NCBI RefSeq assembly: GCF_003206575.1
Contig: NZ_PZJO01000001.1
Coordinates: 88,720-152,719, forward strand
DNA length: 64,000 nucleotides
Direction of reading: 5' to 3'
DNA from: Salinicola endophyticus
GTDB lineage: Bacteria > Pseudomonadota > Gammaproteobacteria > Pseudomonadales > Halomonadaceae
A program made the translations under genes and the position numbers. Below the pieces are notes generated by a model. That model was given only the letters and a program-made list of their open reading frames with translations, searched no databases and was not told the DNA's origin. Positions within the stretch are counted from its first letter, which is position 1. Each line of letters starts with the position of its first letter. Positions 55,078-64,000 of the stretch are shown here, one piece after another.

Positions 55078-56391
55078 ATGACCGCAACCGTGACGCAAAA
55101 CGCTCACGCCGAGTCGGCCCGACCGCGCCACTGGCTGTCGACGCCGATCTTCGGCATTCCGCTACCGCTGTTCGCCATCGCCACGCTGGTGCTGATCGCC
55201 GCCATCGCCACGGATACGATTCCCACCGGCATGATCGGCGCGCTGCTGGTGATGATGATCTTCGGCGAGCTGCTCGGCTTCCTCGGCGACCGCCTGCCGA
55301 TCATCAAGAGCTATCTCGGCGGTGGCGCGATTCTCGCCATCTTCGGTGCCGCGGCGCTGGCCTACGTCAACTGGCTGCCCACCGACGTCACCGACAACGT
55401 CACCCAGTTCATGAAGAGCGGCGGCTTTCTCAACTTCTACATCGCCGCGCTGATCACCGGCAGCATCCTGGGCATGGACTCCAAGGTGCTGGTCAAGGTC
55501 GGCTCGCGCTACGCCCTGCCGCTGACCTGCGCGGTGCTGTTCGCGGCGCTGTTCGCGGTGGCGGTGGGCTGGCTGCTGGGCTTCTCGCCGCAGGATGCGG
55601 TGGTGGTGATCACGCTGCCGATCATGGGCGGCGGCATGGGCGCCGGCGCAGTGCCGATGAGCCAGATCTACGAGCAGCTCCTGGGTCAGCCGGCAAGCTA
55701 CTACATCTCGATCCTGGTCCCGGCACTGGCGCTGGGCAACGTCTTCGCCATCATCATCGCCGGCCTGCTCAACGGTCTGGGCAACCGGATGCCGAGCCTG
55801 ACCGGCAACGGGCAGATGATGCCGGGGGTGGAGATCGAAGAGCGCGAGAGCAATCCCGACCTCTCCAAGCTGGGCATCGGCCTGGTCGCGGCGCTGACCT
55901 TCTTCGTCGCCGGCGAGATCCTGGGTGACTTCATTCCGCTGCACCCCTACGCGCTGATGATCGTGCTGGTTGCCGTGCTCAAGATCGTCAACGTGGTGCC
56001 GGAGTCGGTCAACGAAGCCGCGGCGCAGTGGTTCAAGTTCGTCGCCAAGAACTGGACCTTTGCCCTGCTGTTCGGTATCGGCATCGCCTACACCGATCTC
56101 GGCCAGGTCATCGACGCCATCTCGGTCACCTACGTCCTGATCGTCTTCGCGGTGGTCGCCGGTGCGGCCTTCGGCGCCGGGCTGGTGGGCAAGCTGGTCG
56201 GTTTCTATCCGATCGAGTCGGCCATCACCGCCGGCCTGTGCATGGCCAACATGGGCGGCACCGGCGACGTCGCCGTGCTTTCCGCGGCCAAGCGCATGCA
56301 GCTGATGCCGTTCGCGCAGATCTCATCGCGCCTCGGCGGCGCCTTGATCCTGCTGATCTCGAGCATCGTGGTGCCGCTGTTCTTCACCTAG
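55078..56391 (+). CDS. 2-hydroxycarboxylate transporter (2HCT family)
   Basis: A 437-residue membrane transporter of the 2HCT family (CitS, CitP, MaeN, CimH). About 11 helices form two halves, each with a re-entrant loop carrying a GGxG motif: LPIMGGGMGAGAVPMSQ and MANMGGTGDVAVLSAAKRMQ. The arginine of the substrate site would be in the C-terminal loop. The family moves citrate, malate or lactate with sodium or protons. The CitA/CitB-like pair is divergent across about 270 bases, so it is the likely regulated transporter. A long inverted repeat follows it. Confidence 0.93.
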   Translation: MTATVTQNAHAESARPRHWLSTPIFGIPLPLFAIATLVLIAAIATDTIPTGMIGALLVMMIFGELLGFLGDRLPIIKSYLGGGAILAIFGAAALAYVNWLPTDVTDNVTQFMKSGGFLNFYIAALITGSILGMDSKVLVKVGSRYALPLTCAVLFAALFAVAVGWLLGFSPQDAVVVITLPIMGGGMGAGAVPMSQIYEQLLGQPASYYISILVPALALGNVFAIIIAGLLNGLGNRMPSLTGNGQMMPGVEIEERESNPDLSKLGIGLVAALTFFVAGEILGDFIPLHPYALMIVLVAVLKIVNVVPESVNEAAAQWFKFVAKNWTFALLFGIGIAYTDLGQVIDAISVTYVLIVFAVVAGAAFGAGLVGKLVGFYPIESAITAGLCMANMGGTGDVAVLSAAKRMQLMPFAQISSRLGGALILLISSIVVPLFFT

Positions 56392-56392
56392 G

Positions 56393-56526
56393 TTCGTACG
56401 AAAACTGCCTGCGCTCGGCAATACGGCGTTAAAAATCGGCTCAAAATGCTCATTTACACCCCGTAAACTCCGCGTTTTCGCCGATTTTTGCCTTGTCTTG
56501 CCTTCGCTCGCCGACTTTTCGTACGA
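56393..56526. repeat. Large nested inverted repeat after the 2HCT gene
   Basis: Outer arms TCGTACGAAAA (56394-56404) and TTTTCGTACGA (56516-56526) enclose inner arms AAAAATCGGC/GCCGATTTTT and a core TTTAC-ACCCC-GTAAA. The whole could fold as one long hairpin with mismatches. Similar sequence recurs between genes in several marine and halophilic gammaproteobacteria from memory, so it may be a dispersed REP/MITE-like element. It probably also ends transcription of the transporter gene. Confidence 0.75.
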
Positions 56527-56552
56527 GCCCTAGACTTCGGGTGAATGCAGTG

Positions 56553-56576
56553 AAAAACGGCGCCTGCGGGCGCCGT
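56553..56576 (-). terminator. Terminator downstream of yheU
   Basis: ACGGCGCC/GGCGCCGT arms with a TGCG loop (56557-56576) are followed on the minus strand by five T (the A-run 56553-56557). It lies 36 bases beyond the yheU stop codon. Confidence 0.85.
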
Positions 56577-56611
56577 TGTCATTTGTGGCGTTCATTCACG
56601 CGCCAGACGAC

Positions 56612-56884
56612 CTACCAGTCGCCCTCCTCCTCGTCGTCGGCCACGGCGCGACCGAAGCTTTGCCACTGGGCCAGCGTCATCACTTCGGTCGACTCGGTCT
56701 GCAGATCGTGGACGATCAGCAGCTCGCCGCGTTCGAGCTGGCGCCGAAGCTCGCGCACCCAGTCGTGCATGTCGCTGGCGACGTCGGTGGTGTCGTATCC
56801 CTGACGGGTAACGAAGGTCTCGAGCAGCGCATCCAGCGTCTGTGCCGGCAGCATGCGGTGGGGGACTTCGACGAAACGGCTCAT
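56612..56884 (-). CDS. yheU: YheU family protein (UPF0270)
   Basis: A 90-residue UPF0270/YheU protein. Family landmarks are VPHRMLPAQTLDALLETFV, TRQGYDTTD, a central helix RELRRQLERGELLIVHD and MTLAQW near the end. The function is unknown across the family. It starts one base past the ligA stop and probably lies in the ligA operon. It ends in a terminator. Confidence 0.85.
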   Translation of the reverse strand: MSRFVEVPHRMLPAQTLDALLETFVTRQGYDTTDVASDMHDWVRELRRQLERGELLIVHDLQTESTEVMTLAQWQSFGRAVADDEEEGDW

Positions 56885-56885
56885 C

Positions 56886-59021
<2,136 letters not shown>

Positions 59022-59063
59022 TCACGCAGGCAGTGGCCATCGCGCAGGCTGGGCCCATCAACG

Positions 59064-59085
59064 ACGACGGGGCCCGAAGGCCCCG
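59064..59085 (-). terminator. Candidate terminator between zipA and ligA
   Basis: A GACGGGGCC/GGCCCCGTC stem with a CGAA tetraloop lies 37 bases beyond the zipA stop. The T-tract on the minus strand is poor (GTCGTTGATG), so termination may be partial. Confidence 0.55.
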
Positions 59086-59122
59086 TCATCAATACCGCTA
59101 CCGCGTGTCGTATCGGGCTGTG

Positions 59123-60400
59123 TCAGTTGGCCTGATAGCGATGCAGCCGGTGGCGGCGCTCGAACTCCTGCACCCGCTGGCGCGCGAACTCGATCGTCTG
59201 TGCGGTCATCACGCTGTGGTTCTCGTCCTTGAGCTCGCCACCCAGATGGCGCACCAGCACCATCGCAGTCTCGAGCATGGCTTCGAACGCCGCGGCGGTG
59301 TCATTGGCGCCGGGCAGCGGCATCAGGAAGGTGACCCCAGGGGTGACGATCTCATCCATCTTGTCGAGATCGAACACGCCCGGCTTGAGCACGTTGACCA
59401 TCGAGAACTGCAGCTCGCTGTCGCTCGCCTCGGTCTCGTAGCGATGGAAGATACCCATTTCACTGAAGCGCAGGCCGCAGGCCAGCATCAGGTTGAGCAG
59501 CGTGGTGCCGTCGAAGCCCTCTTCCGTCCGCGCCAGCACGCTGATGACGATGACTTCCTCGGCATTCGACAGGGTTTCGCGGGCCCGTGCCGCACTGACG
59601 TGATGGCGCTTGGCGCGCTCCACCGCCGGATGCGTGGTGACCACGTCGCGCCGCGGCGCTTCCTCGTCCTGGGTCGCCCGATCGAAAGCTGCCTGATCGA
59701 AAGTCGTCGCATCGGCAGTTTCGCGTACCTCGACTGCCTCCGCGGCAGCCTTGGGCGTTTCACTCGCAGCCGGCATCTCGCCGGCCGGTGTCAGCGCGGT
59801 GATCTGCAGACGCGAGGCATCCAGGTGCGGTGTGTCAGCGCGCGCTTGCCGGCCATCACTCGCCTCGGCGGGTTCGGCGGTGAACAGACGCGGCTCTTCA
59901 TGCAGACGCTCCTGCGCGCGGGCGTGGGCAGCCTCGTCGCGCGCGGCCGCGGCCTCGTCGCGTTTCTGACCCAGGCGATGGGCGGAGTCGCTGACCCGCT
60001 TGGCCCCGGCCTTCATCGCGCTCCTGACATTCTCCTGCATGTCGGCGAACGAGGTGCGCGACTTGTAGCGGCCGAACACACCGCCCTTGATCTGATCGTC
60101 GGGAATCCGCTCCTGACGCTTGGGTTCGGCCGGGCGGATGGGTTCGGCGCCATCACTGCTGCGCTCGAACGTCGCCGGCCGGACGACACGTGCCCCTCCA
60201 TTGGGCAATTCCCAGTTGATCTCGGCCGCACGGGCCTCCTCTTCCGGATCCACGTGGGATTCGGCGTCGCTTCCGCTGGATTCCATCGCCTGGTCAAGGC
60301 GCGGAACACGACGTTGGCGCTGTAGACGACGAAAGCCATCGATCACGATGGTCGCCACCAAAACCAGCCCCAGGATGATCAGCCACTCTCTTAGTTCCAT
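59123..60400 (-). CDS. zipA: Cell division protein ZipA
   Basis: A 425-residue ZipA. The N-terminal membrane anchor MELREWLIILGLVLVATIVI is followed by a short basic cytoplasmic patch (FRRLQRQRR), a long Pro/Ala/Glu-rich linker (about 40-280) and the C-terminal FtsZ-binding domain (about 285-425), with VISVLARTEEGFDGTTLL, GIFHRYE and MNVLKPGVFDLD-type wording (MVNVLKPGVFDLDKMDEI). It tethers the Z ring to the membrane. It is 210 bases downstream of smc on the same strand. Confidence 0.95.
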   Translation of the reverse strand: MELREWLIILGLVLVATIVIDGFRRLQRQRRVPRLDQAMESSGSDAESHVDPEEEARAAEINWELPNGGARVVRPATFERSSDGAEPIRPAEPKRQERIPDDQIKGGVFGRYKSRTSFADMQENVRSAMKAGAKRVSDSAHRLGQKRDEAAAARDEAAHARAQERLHEEPRLFTAEPAEASDGRQARADTPHLDASRLQITALTPAGEMPAASETPKAAAEAVEVRETADATTFDQAAFDRATQDEEAPRRDVVTTHPAVERAKRHHVSAARARETLSNAEEVIVISVLARTEEGFDGTTLLNLMLACGLRFSEMGIFHRYETEASDSELQFSMVNVLKPGVFDLDKMDEIVTPGVTFLMPLPGANDTAAAFEAMLETAMVLVRHLGGELKDENHSVMTAQTIEFARQRVQEFERRHRLHRYQAN

Positions 60401-60610
60401 GGGTCGTCTTGCCTGTTCGCGGTGCCACTATGCGGGTAGAGGACAACATGCTTGCGGCATGTGGGCTCTAGCATAGCGTGATTTTCCTAAAATGGGCGAC
60501 TTTTTTTCGTTGTCAAGTAAAGTTTTTGCCCGCCAGCAACCGCCCTTCAATTTTCCCTAATGCTCGACATCCTATTACGCCGATAGCCGCTTTGGCTATT
60601 TCGGGCAAGC

Positions 60611-63600
60611 TCAGGACGCCTCCGCCATCGATGCCGCCTCGTCGACCCCGACCGCGACCAGGCGTGAGACGCCCGGCTCCTGCATGGTCACTCCCATCAA
60701 TCGTTCGGCGGCTTCCATGGCAATCTTGTTGTGGGTGATGAAGATGAACTGCACGCTCTCGGACATCTCCTTCACCAGTTTCGCATAGCGCCCCACATTG
60801 GCATCGTCCAGCGGCGCGTCGACCTCGTCGAGCATGCAAAAAGGCGCCGGATTGAGCTGGAAGATGGCAAACACCAGCGACAGTGCGGTGAGTGCCTTTT
60901 CCCCCCCGGAGAGCAGATGAATGGTGCTGTTTTTCTTGCCCGGGGGGCGCGCCATGATGGCCACCCCGGTCTCCAGCAAATCCTCCCCGGTCAGGGTCAA
61001 CCACGCGGCCCCGCCGCCGAAGACTCGGGGGAAAAGCGTCATCAGGCCCTGATTGACTTGCTCGAAAGTCTGCTTGAAACGGGTCCGGGTCTCTTGATCG
61101 ATGCGGCGGATCGCACGCTCCAGGGTCTCGATCGCCTCGCTGAGCTCGGCGTGCTGGGCCTCGAGGTAGTCGCGGCGCTCGGCCTGCTGGTCGTACTCCT
61201 CGATCGCCGCCAGGTTGATCGCGCCCAGGCGACGGATGCGCTCACCGGTCTCCTCGAGCCGGGTCTGCCAAGCCGACTCGGTGGCGTTGGGATCGAGCGC
61301 GGCGCCCAGGGCCTCGGCGTCATGCTGCTGCTCGGCGAGCTGTTCGGCCTGGGCATCGGCCTTGAGCGCGAGCGCCTGGAGCTGCATGCGCCCCTCCTGC
61401 AGACGGGTGCGCAGCCCTTCCAGATCGCGCTCGTGCTGCTGGCGCTCGAGCTCGCTCTGGCGCAGCATCTCGCCGAGCTGGTTGGCGCGGTCGCGACATT
61501 GGTTGAGGGCGGTCTCCTGCTGGCTGCGCTGTTCGAGCAGCTCGGCCAGACGCACCTGCTGGTCGTCATCGGGCTGGTTGAGGCGCTCGCGCTCGGCCGC
61601 CAGCCCGGCGCAGCGCTCTTCCAGCGCGGCCAGTTGGCTGCGGCTGCGCTGCGCCTGCTGCGCCAGCTCGCCGCGCTGGGTCTCGAGACGCTGGCGCTCC
61701 AGCGCCAGCTGCTGCTGGCGCTGCCCTGCCTGCTGCTGCTGGCGACGCAGCTCGGCCAGGCGCTCACGCGCCTGCTGGCGGGTGGCGTCCATGCCGGCGC
61801 GCTGGCTGGCCCCCGTCTCGACCTCGGCCAGCGCCTGCTGCCAGCGTTCGCGGGTCTCTTCCAGCGTCTCGCGGGTCTCTTCCAGGCGCCCCTGGCGCGC
61901 TTCGCACTCGGCGGCGAGTTCGTCGGCGCGCGCGCTGCTGTGCTCGAGCCGGCTCTCCAGGGTGGCCAGCCGCGTGGCCTGCTGCTGGCGCTCGCGGGAG
62001 AGGTCGAGCTCCGCCTGGCGCAGCGCTTCGAGTCCGCGCTCACTCTCTTCGATCGCCGCCTCGCCCGCGTCTAGGGTCTGCACCAGCGCTGCCAGGCGCT
62101 GGTCGATCTCCGCCACCTGCAGCACCAGTGACTCCCGCCGCTGACGCTGCAGCAGCACGCTGTCGCCCTGGGCATCCTGCTCGCCCAGCCGGCGCACCCA
62201 GCCGTGGCCGAGCCACAGCCCGTCGGCGGTGATCACGCTGTCACCGGGGGCGAGTTCGGGGTGTGCGGCCCAGGCGCTGGCGCGATCGTCGACACAGCGC
62301 ACGGCCCCGAGCAGCGCACCCAACGCCGCGCTGCCGCGGGCCTTGGCGGCGAGCGAGCCGGCAGGCACCGGCGCTGTCGACGCCCCCGGGGCGACCAGCG
62401 GCAGTTCGCCACTCGCCAACTGCTCCAACGCCTCCCGTGCCGGGGCCAGGTCGGCGACCCGCGCCTTGAGCCAGGGCGCCAGCACCCAGCTCACGCAGCG
62501 CTCCCAGCCCGGCTCGACCTCGAGGCACTCGGCCAGCCGGGGGGCGGTGTCCAGTGAGTGCGCGGCCAGCTGCTCGGTCAGGGCGCTGTCGTCATCCGCC
62601 AGCGCGGCCTCGATCAGCGCCTCCAGCGAGGCGATCTCGCCCTGGGCGCGGTGGTGCGTCTCGCGCAGGGCATCGCGCTCGCGCTGGGCCGCAGCGAGCC
62701 CTTCGCGGGCCTGTTCGCGCTCCTCCTGACGCGCCTCGCGGCGGATCGTCAGGGTCTCCTGGCGCTCGTCGAGAATCGCCAGCGCCGCCTGCAGTTCGCT
62801 CCGCTCGGCCTCGAGTTCGCTGACGTCGGGAAGTGCCGCGCGCTGCTGCTGGCGGCGTTCGATCTCTGCCGCCAGCTCCTCGCTCTGGCGCTCCAGACGC
62901 TGGATCGCCTCCTGCTCACGCTCGGCCCGGTGGCGGCTGTCCCGCGCCTGCTGATCGATGCGCTCCCACTCCGCCTGGTGGGCATCGGCCTCGGCTTCGG
63001 CCTCCTCCAGGCTCTGCGCCAGCGTCAGCAGCGTCTCATCGGCCAGCTCGGCCTCGGGTGCCAGCGCTTCGAGGCGTTCGGCCAGGGCTTCGCCGCGGGC
63101 GTCGTCCTCGCCGGCCAGCGCCGAGAGCGCGTCGCGCTCGCGGCGGGCGGCGTCGAGATCGGCGGCGAGCTGCTGGTCGCGCTGACGCACATGCTCGAGC
63201 GACTGTTCCAGCCGCGCGATATCGGCTCCGGTCTGGTAGAAAGCCGCCTGGTGCTGCTCCAGCTCGGCGGCGATCTCGTCATGCCGCTCGCGCCCCTCGG
63301 CCAGGCGGTTCTCGCACTGACGCAGACCGAGCACCTCGCGCTCGACCTGGTTCTCGTACTCACCGACCCGCGCCGCCTCTTCACGCTGCTGGCTACGCAG
63401 CGCGCGCTCGCGCAGCAGCGCCAGCTCGCCGCGCAGGCGATGCTCTTCTTCTTTCAGGGTGCGGTAGCGGCGTGCGGCGTCGGCCTGGCGCTTGAGCCGT
63501 TCGAGCTGTTTGTCGAGCTCCTCGCGGATATCGTCGAGTCGTTCGATGTTCTCCTGGGTACGCCGCAGCCGGTTCTCGGTCTCGCGCCGGCGCTCCTTGT

Positions 63601-64000
63601 ACTTGGAGATGCCGGCCGCCTCTTCGAGGGTGGTGCGCAACTCTTCCGGACGCGCCTCGACCAGGCGCGAGATCATGCCCTGGCCGATGATGGCGTAGGA
63701 GCGCGGCCCCAGACCGGTGCCCAGGAAGATGTCGGCGATATCGCGGCGGCGGCACTTCTGGCCGTTGAGGAAGTAGCTGGACTGGGCGTCGCGGGTGACC
63801 TGGCGCTTGACCGCGATCTCGGCGTAGCCGGCGTAGGCGCCACCGAGGCTGCCGTCGCGATTGTCGAAAAGCAGCTCGATGGAGGCCTGGCCCACCGGCG
63901 CGCGGCCGCTGGAGCCGTTGAAGATGACGTCGGTCATCGACTCGCCGCGCAGGGTCTTGGCCGAGGACTCCCCCATGACCCAGCGCACCGCATCGATGAC
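60611..64000 (-). CDS. smc: Chromosome segregation protein SMC, 5' end beyond the window
   Basis: 1129 residues are visible, and the frame is open to the right edge, starting VIDAVRWVMGESSAK. Missing are about 40 N-terminal residues, including the Walker A motif. Visible are the N-terminal head (GQGMISRLVEARPEELRTTLEEAAGISKYK), two long Gln/Arg/Glu coiled-coil arms (about 155-490 and 660-990), a central hinge (about 500-650), and the C-terminal head with signature HLLSGGEKALTALSLVFAI and Walker B FCMLDEVDAPLDD. It forms the ATPase that compacts and segregates chromosomes. Confidence 0.96.
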   Translation of the reverse strand, partial: VIDAVRWVMGESSAKTLRGESMTDVIFNGSSGRAPVGQASIELLFDNRDGSLGGAYAGYAEIAVKRQVTRDAQSSYFLNGQKCRRRDIADIFLGTGLGPRSYAIIGQGMISRLVEARPEELRTTLEEAAGISKYKERRRETENRLRRTQENIERLDDIREELDKQLERLKRQADAARRYRTLKEEEHRLRGELALLRERALRSQQREEAARVGEYENQVEREVLGLRQCENRLAEGRERHDEIAAELEQHQAAFYQTGADIARLEQSLEHVRQRDQQLAADLDAARRERDALSALAGEDDARGEALAERLEALAPEAELADETLLTLAQSLEEAEAEADAHQAEWERIDQQARDSRHRAEREQEAIQRLERQSEELAAEIERRQQQRAALPDVSELEAERSELQAALAILDERQETLTIRREARQEEREQAREGLAAAQRERDALRETHHRAQGEIASLEALIEAALADDDSALTEQLAAHSLDTAPRLAECLEVEPGWERCVSWVLAPWLKARVADLAPAREALEQLASGELPLVAPGASTAPVPAGSLAAKARGSAALGALLGAVRCVDDRASAWAAHPELAPGDSVITADGLWLGHGWVRRLGEQDAQGDSVLLQRQRRESLVLQVAEIDQRLAALVQTLDAGEAAIEESERGLEALRQAELDLSRERQQQATRLATLESRLEHSSARADELAAECEARQGRLEETRETLEETRERWQQALAEVETGASQRAGMDATRQQARERLAELRRQQQQAGQRQQQLALERQRLETQRGELAQQAQRSRSQLAALEERCAGLAAERERLNQPDDDQQVRLAELLEQRSQQETALNQCRDRANQLGEMLRQSELERQQHERDLEGLRTRLQEGRMQLQALALKADAQAEQLAEQQHDAEALGAALDPNATESAWQTRLEETGERIRRLGAINLAAIEEYDQQAERRDYLEAQHAELSEAIETLERAIRRIDQETRTRFKQTFEQVNQGLMTLFPRVFGGGAAWLTLTGEDLLETGVAIMARPPGKKNSTIHLLSGGEKALTALSLVFAIFQLNPAPFCMLDEVDAPLDDANVGRYAKLVKEMSESVQFIFITHNKIAMEAAERLMGVTMQEPGVSRLVAVGVDEAASMAEAS

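Noticed and set aside
60731-62144. Leu/Ala-rich and Ser/Arg-rich frames antisense to smc
   Set aside because: Complement of the smc coiled coil, with no family resemblance and no ribosome binding site context.

Overview
The window is high-GC gammaproteobacterial chromosome. The gene set (guaBA, xseA, glrK-qseG-glrR, argA, yciO/rnm/yciB/yciI, mnmC, ligA-zipA-smc, a 2-hydroxycarboxylate transporter with its two-component system) and the many LysR-type regulators suggest a halophilic Halomonadaceae-like bacterium (Halomonas, Salinicola or a relative). The family-level call is inference. No tRNA, rRNA, CRISPR array, complete insertion sequence or prophage was seen.

Layout. 1-2.4 kb: end of a TRAP transporter operon with a lactonase. 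2.4-8.1 kb: a NYN protein, an oxidoreductase divergent from a LysR regulator, an acetyltransferase, and the mesX-mesD pair for folate-independent methionine synthesis. 8.5-16.6 kb: alcohol and aldehyde dehydrogenases (adhP, exaC), a LuxR-type response regulator, a hybrid kinase (nahK-like) and a FIST-domain sensor (nosP-like). A LysR/SDR cassette sits between kinase and sensor, flanked by a 104-bp direct repeat. 16.7-19.4 kb: a zinc-sensor-like ArsR repressor with a histidine-rich protein, then a TSUP permease divergent from an AraC regulator. 19.5-25.4 kb is accessory: a hydrolase and its decayed duplicate, a LysR regulator divergent from a DoxX-like/flavodoxin pair, a broken FAD oxidoreductase, and an AT-rich DUF262-HEPN two-gene island.

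25.5-30.4 kb: guaB-guaA, divergent from xseA. 30.4-32.3 kb: a quinone reductase divergent from a LysR regulator. 32.4-38.1 kb: glrK-qseG-glrR and argA. The 800-bp gap between glrK and argA carries a sigma-54 promoter, three GlrR-type sites and a terminator, so it probably encodes a GlrR-controlled small RNA in the position glmY occupies in enterobacteria. 38.2-47.3 kb: low-affinity phosphate uptake, a CYTH phosphatase, an EAL phosphodiesterase, a potassium channel, a chemoreceptor and an acid phosphatase. 47.4-52.3 kb: the yci genes and mnmC, with a pair of DnaA boxes. 52.4-56.4 kb: a CitAB/DcuSR-like system and its likely target transporter. 56.6-64 kb: yheU-ligA and zipA, then smc, which runs off the right edge.

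Most functional links are local. LysR or AraC regulators face their probable targets across short gaps, and two-component genes sit beside the transporter, enzyme or RNA they probably control. Start codons were chosen from ribosome binding sites and family lengths and are inferences. Coordinates of short motifs were counted by hand.
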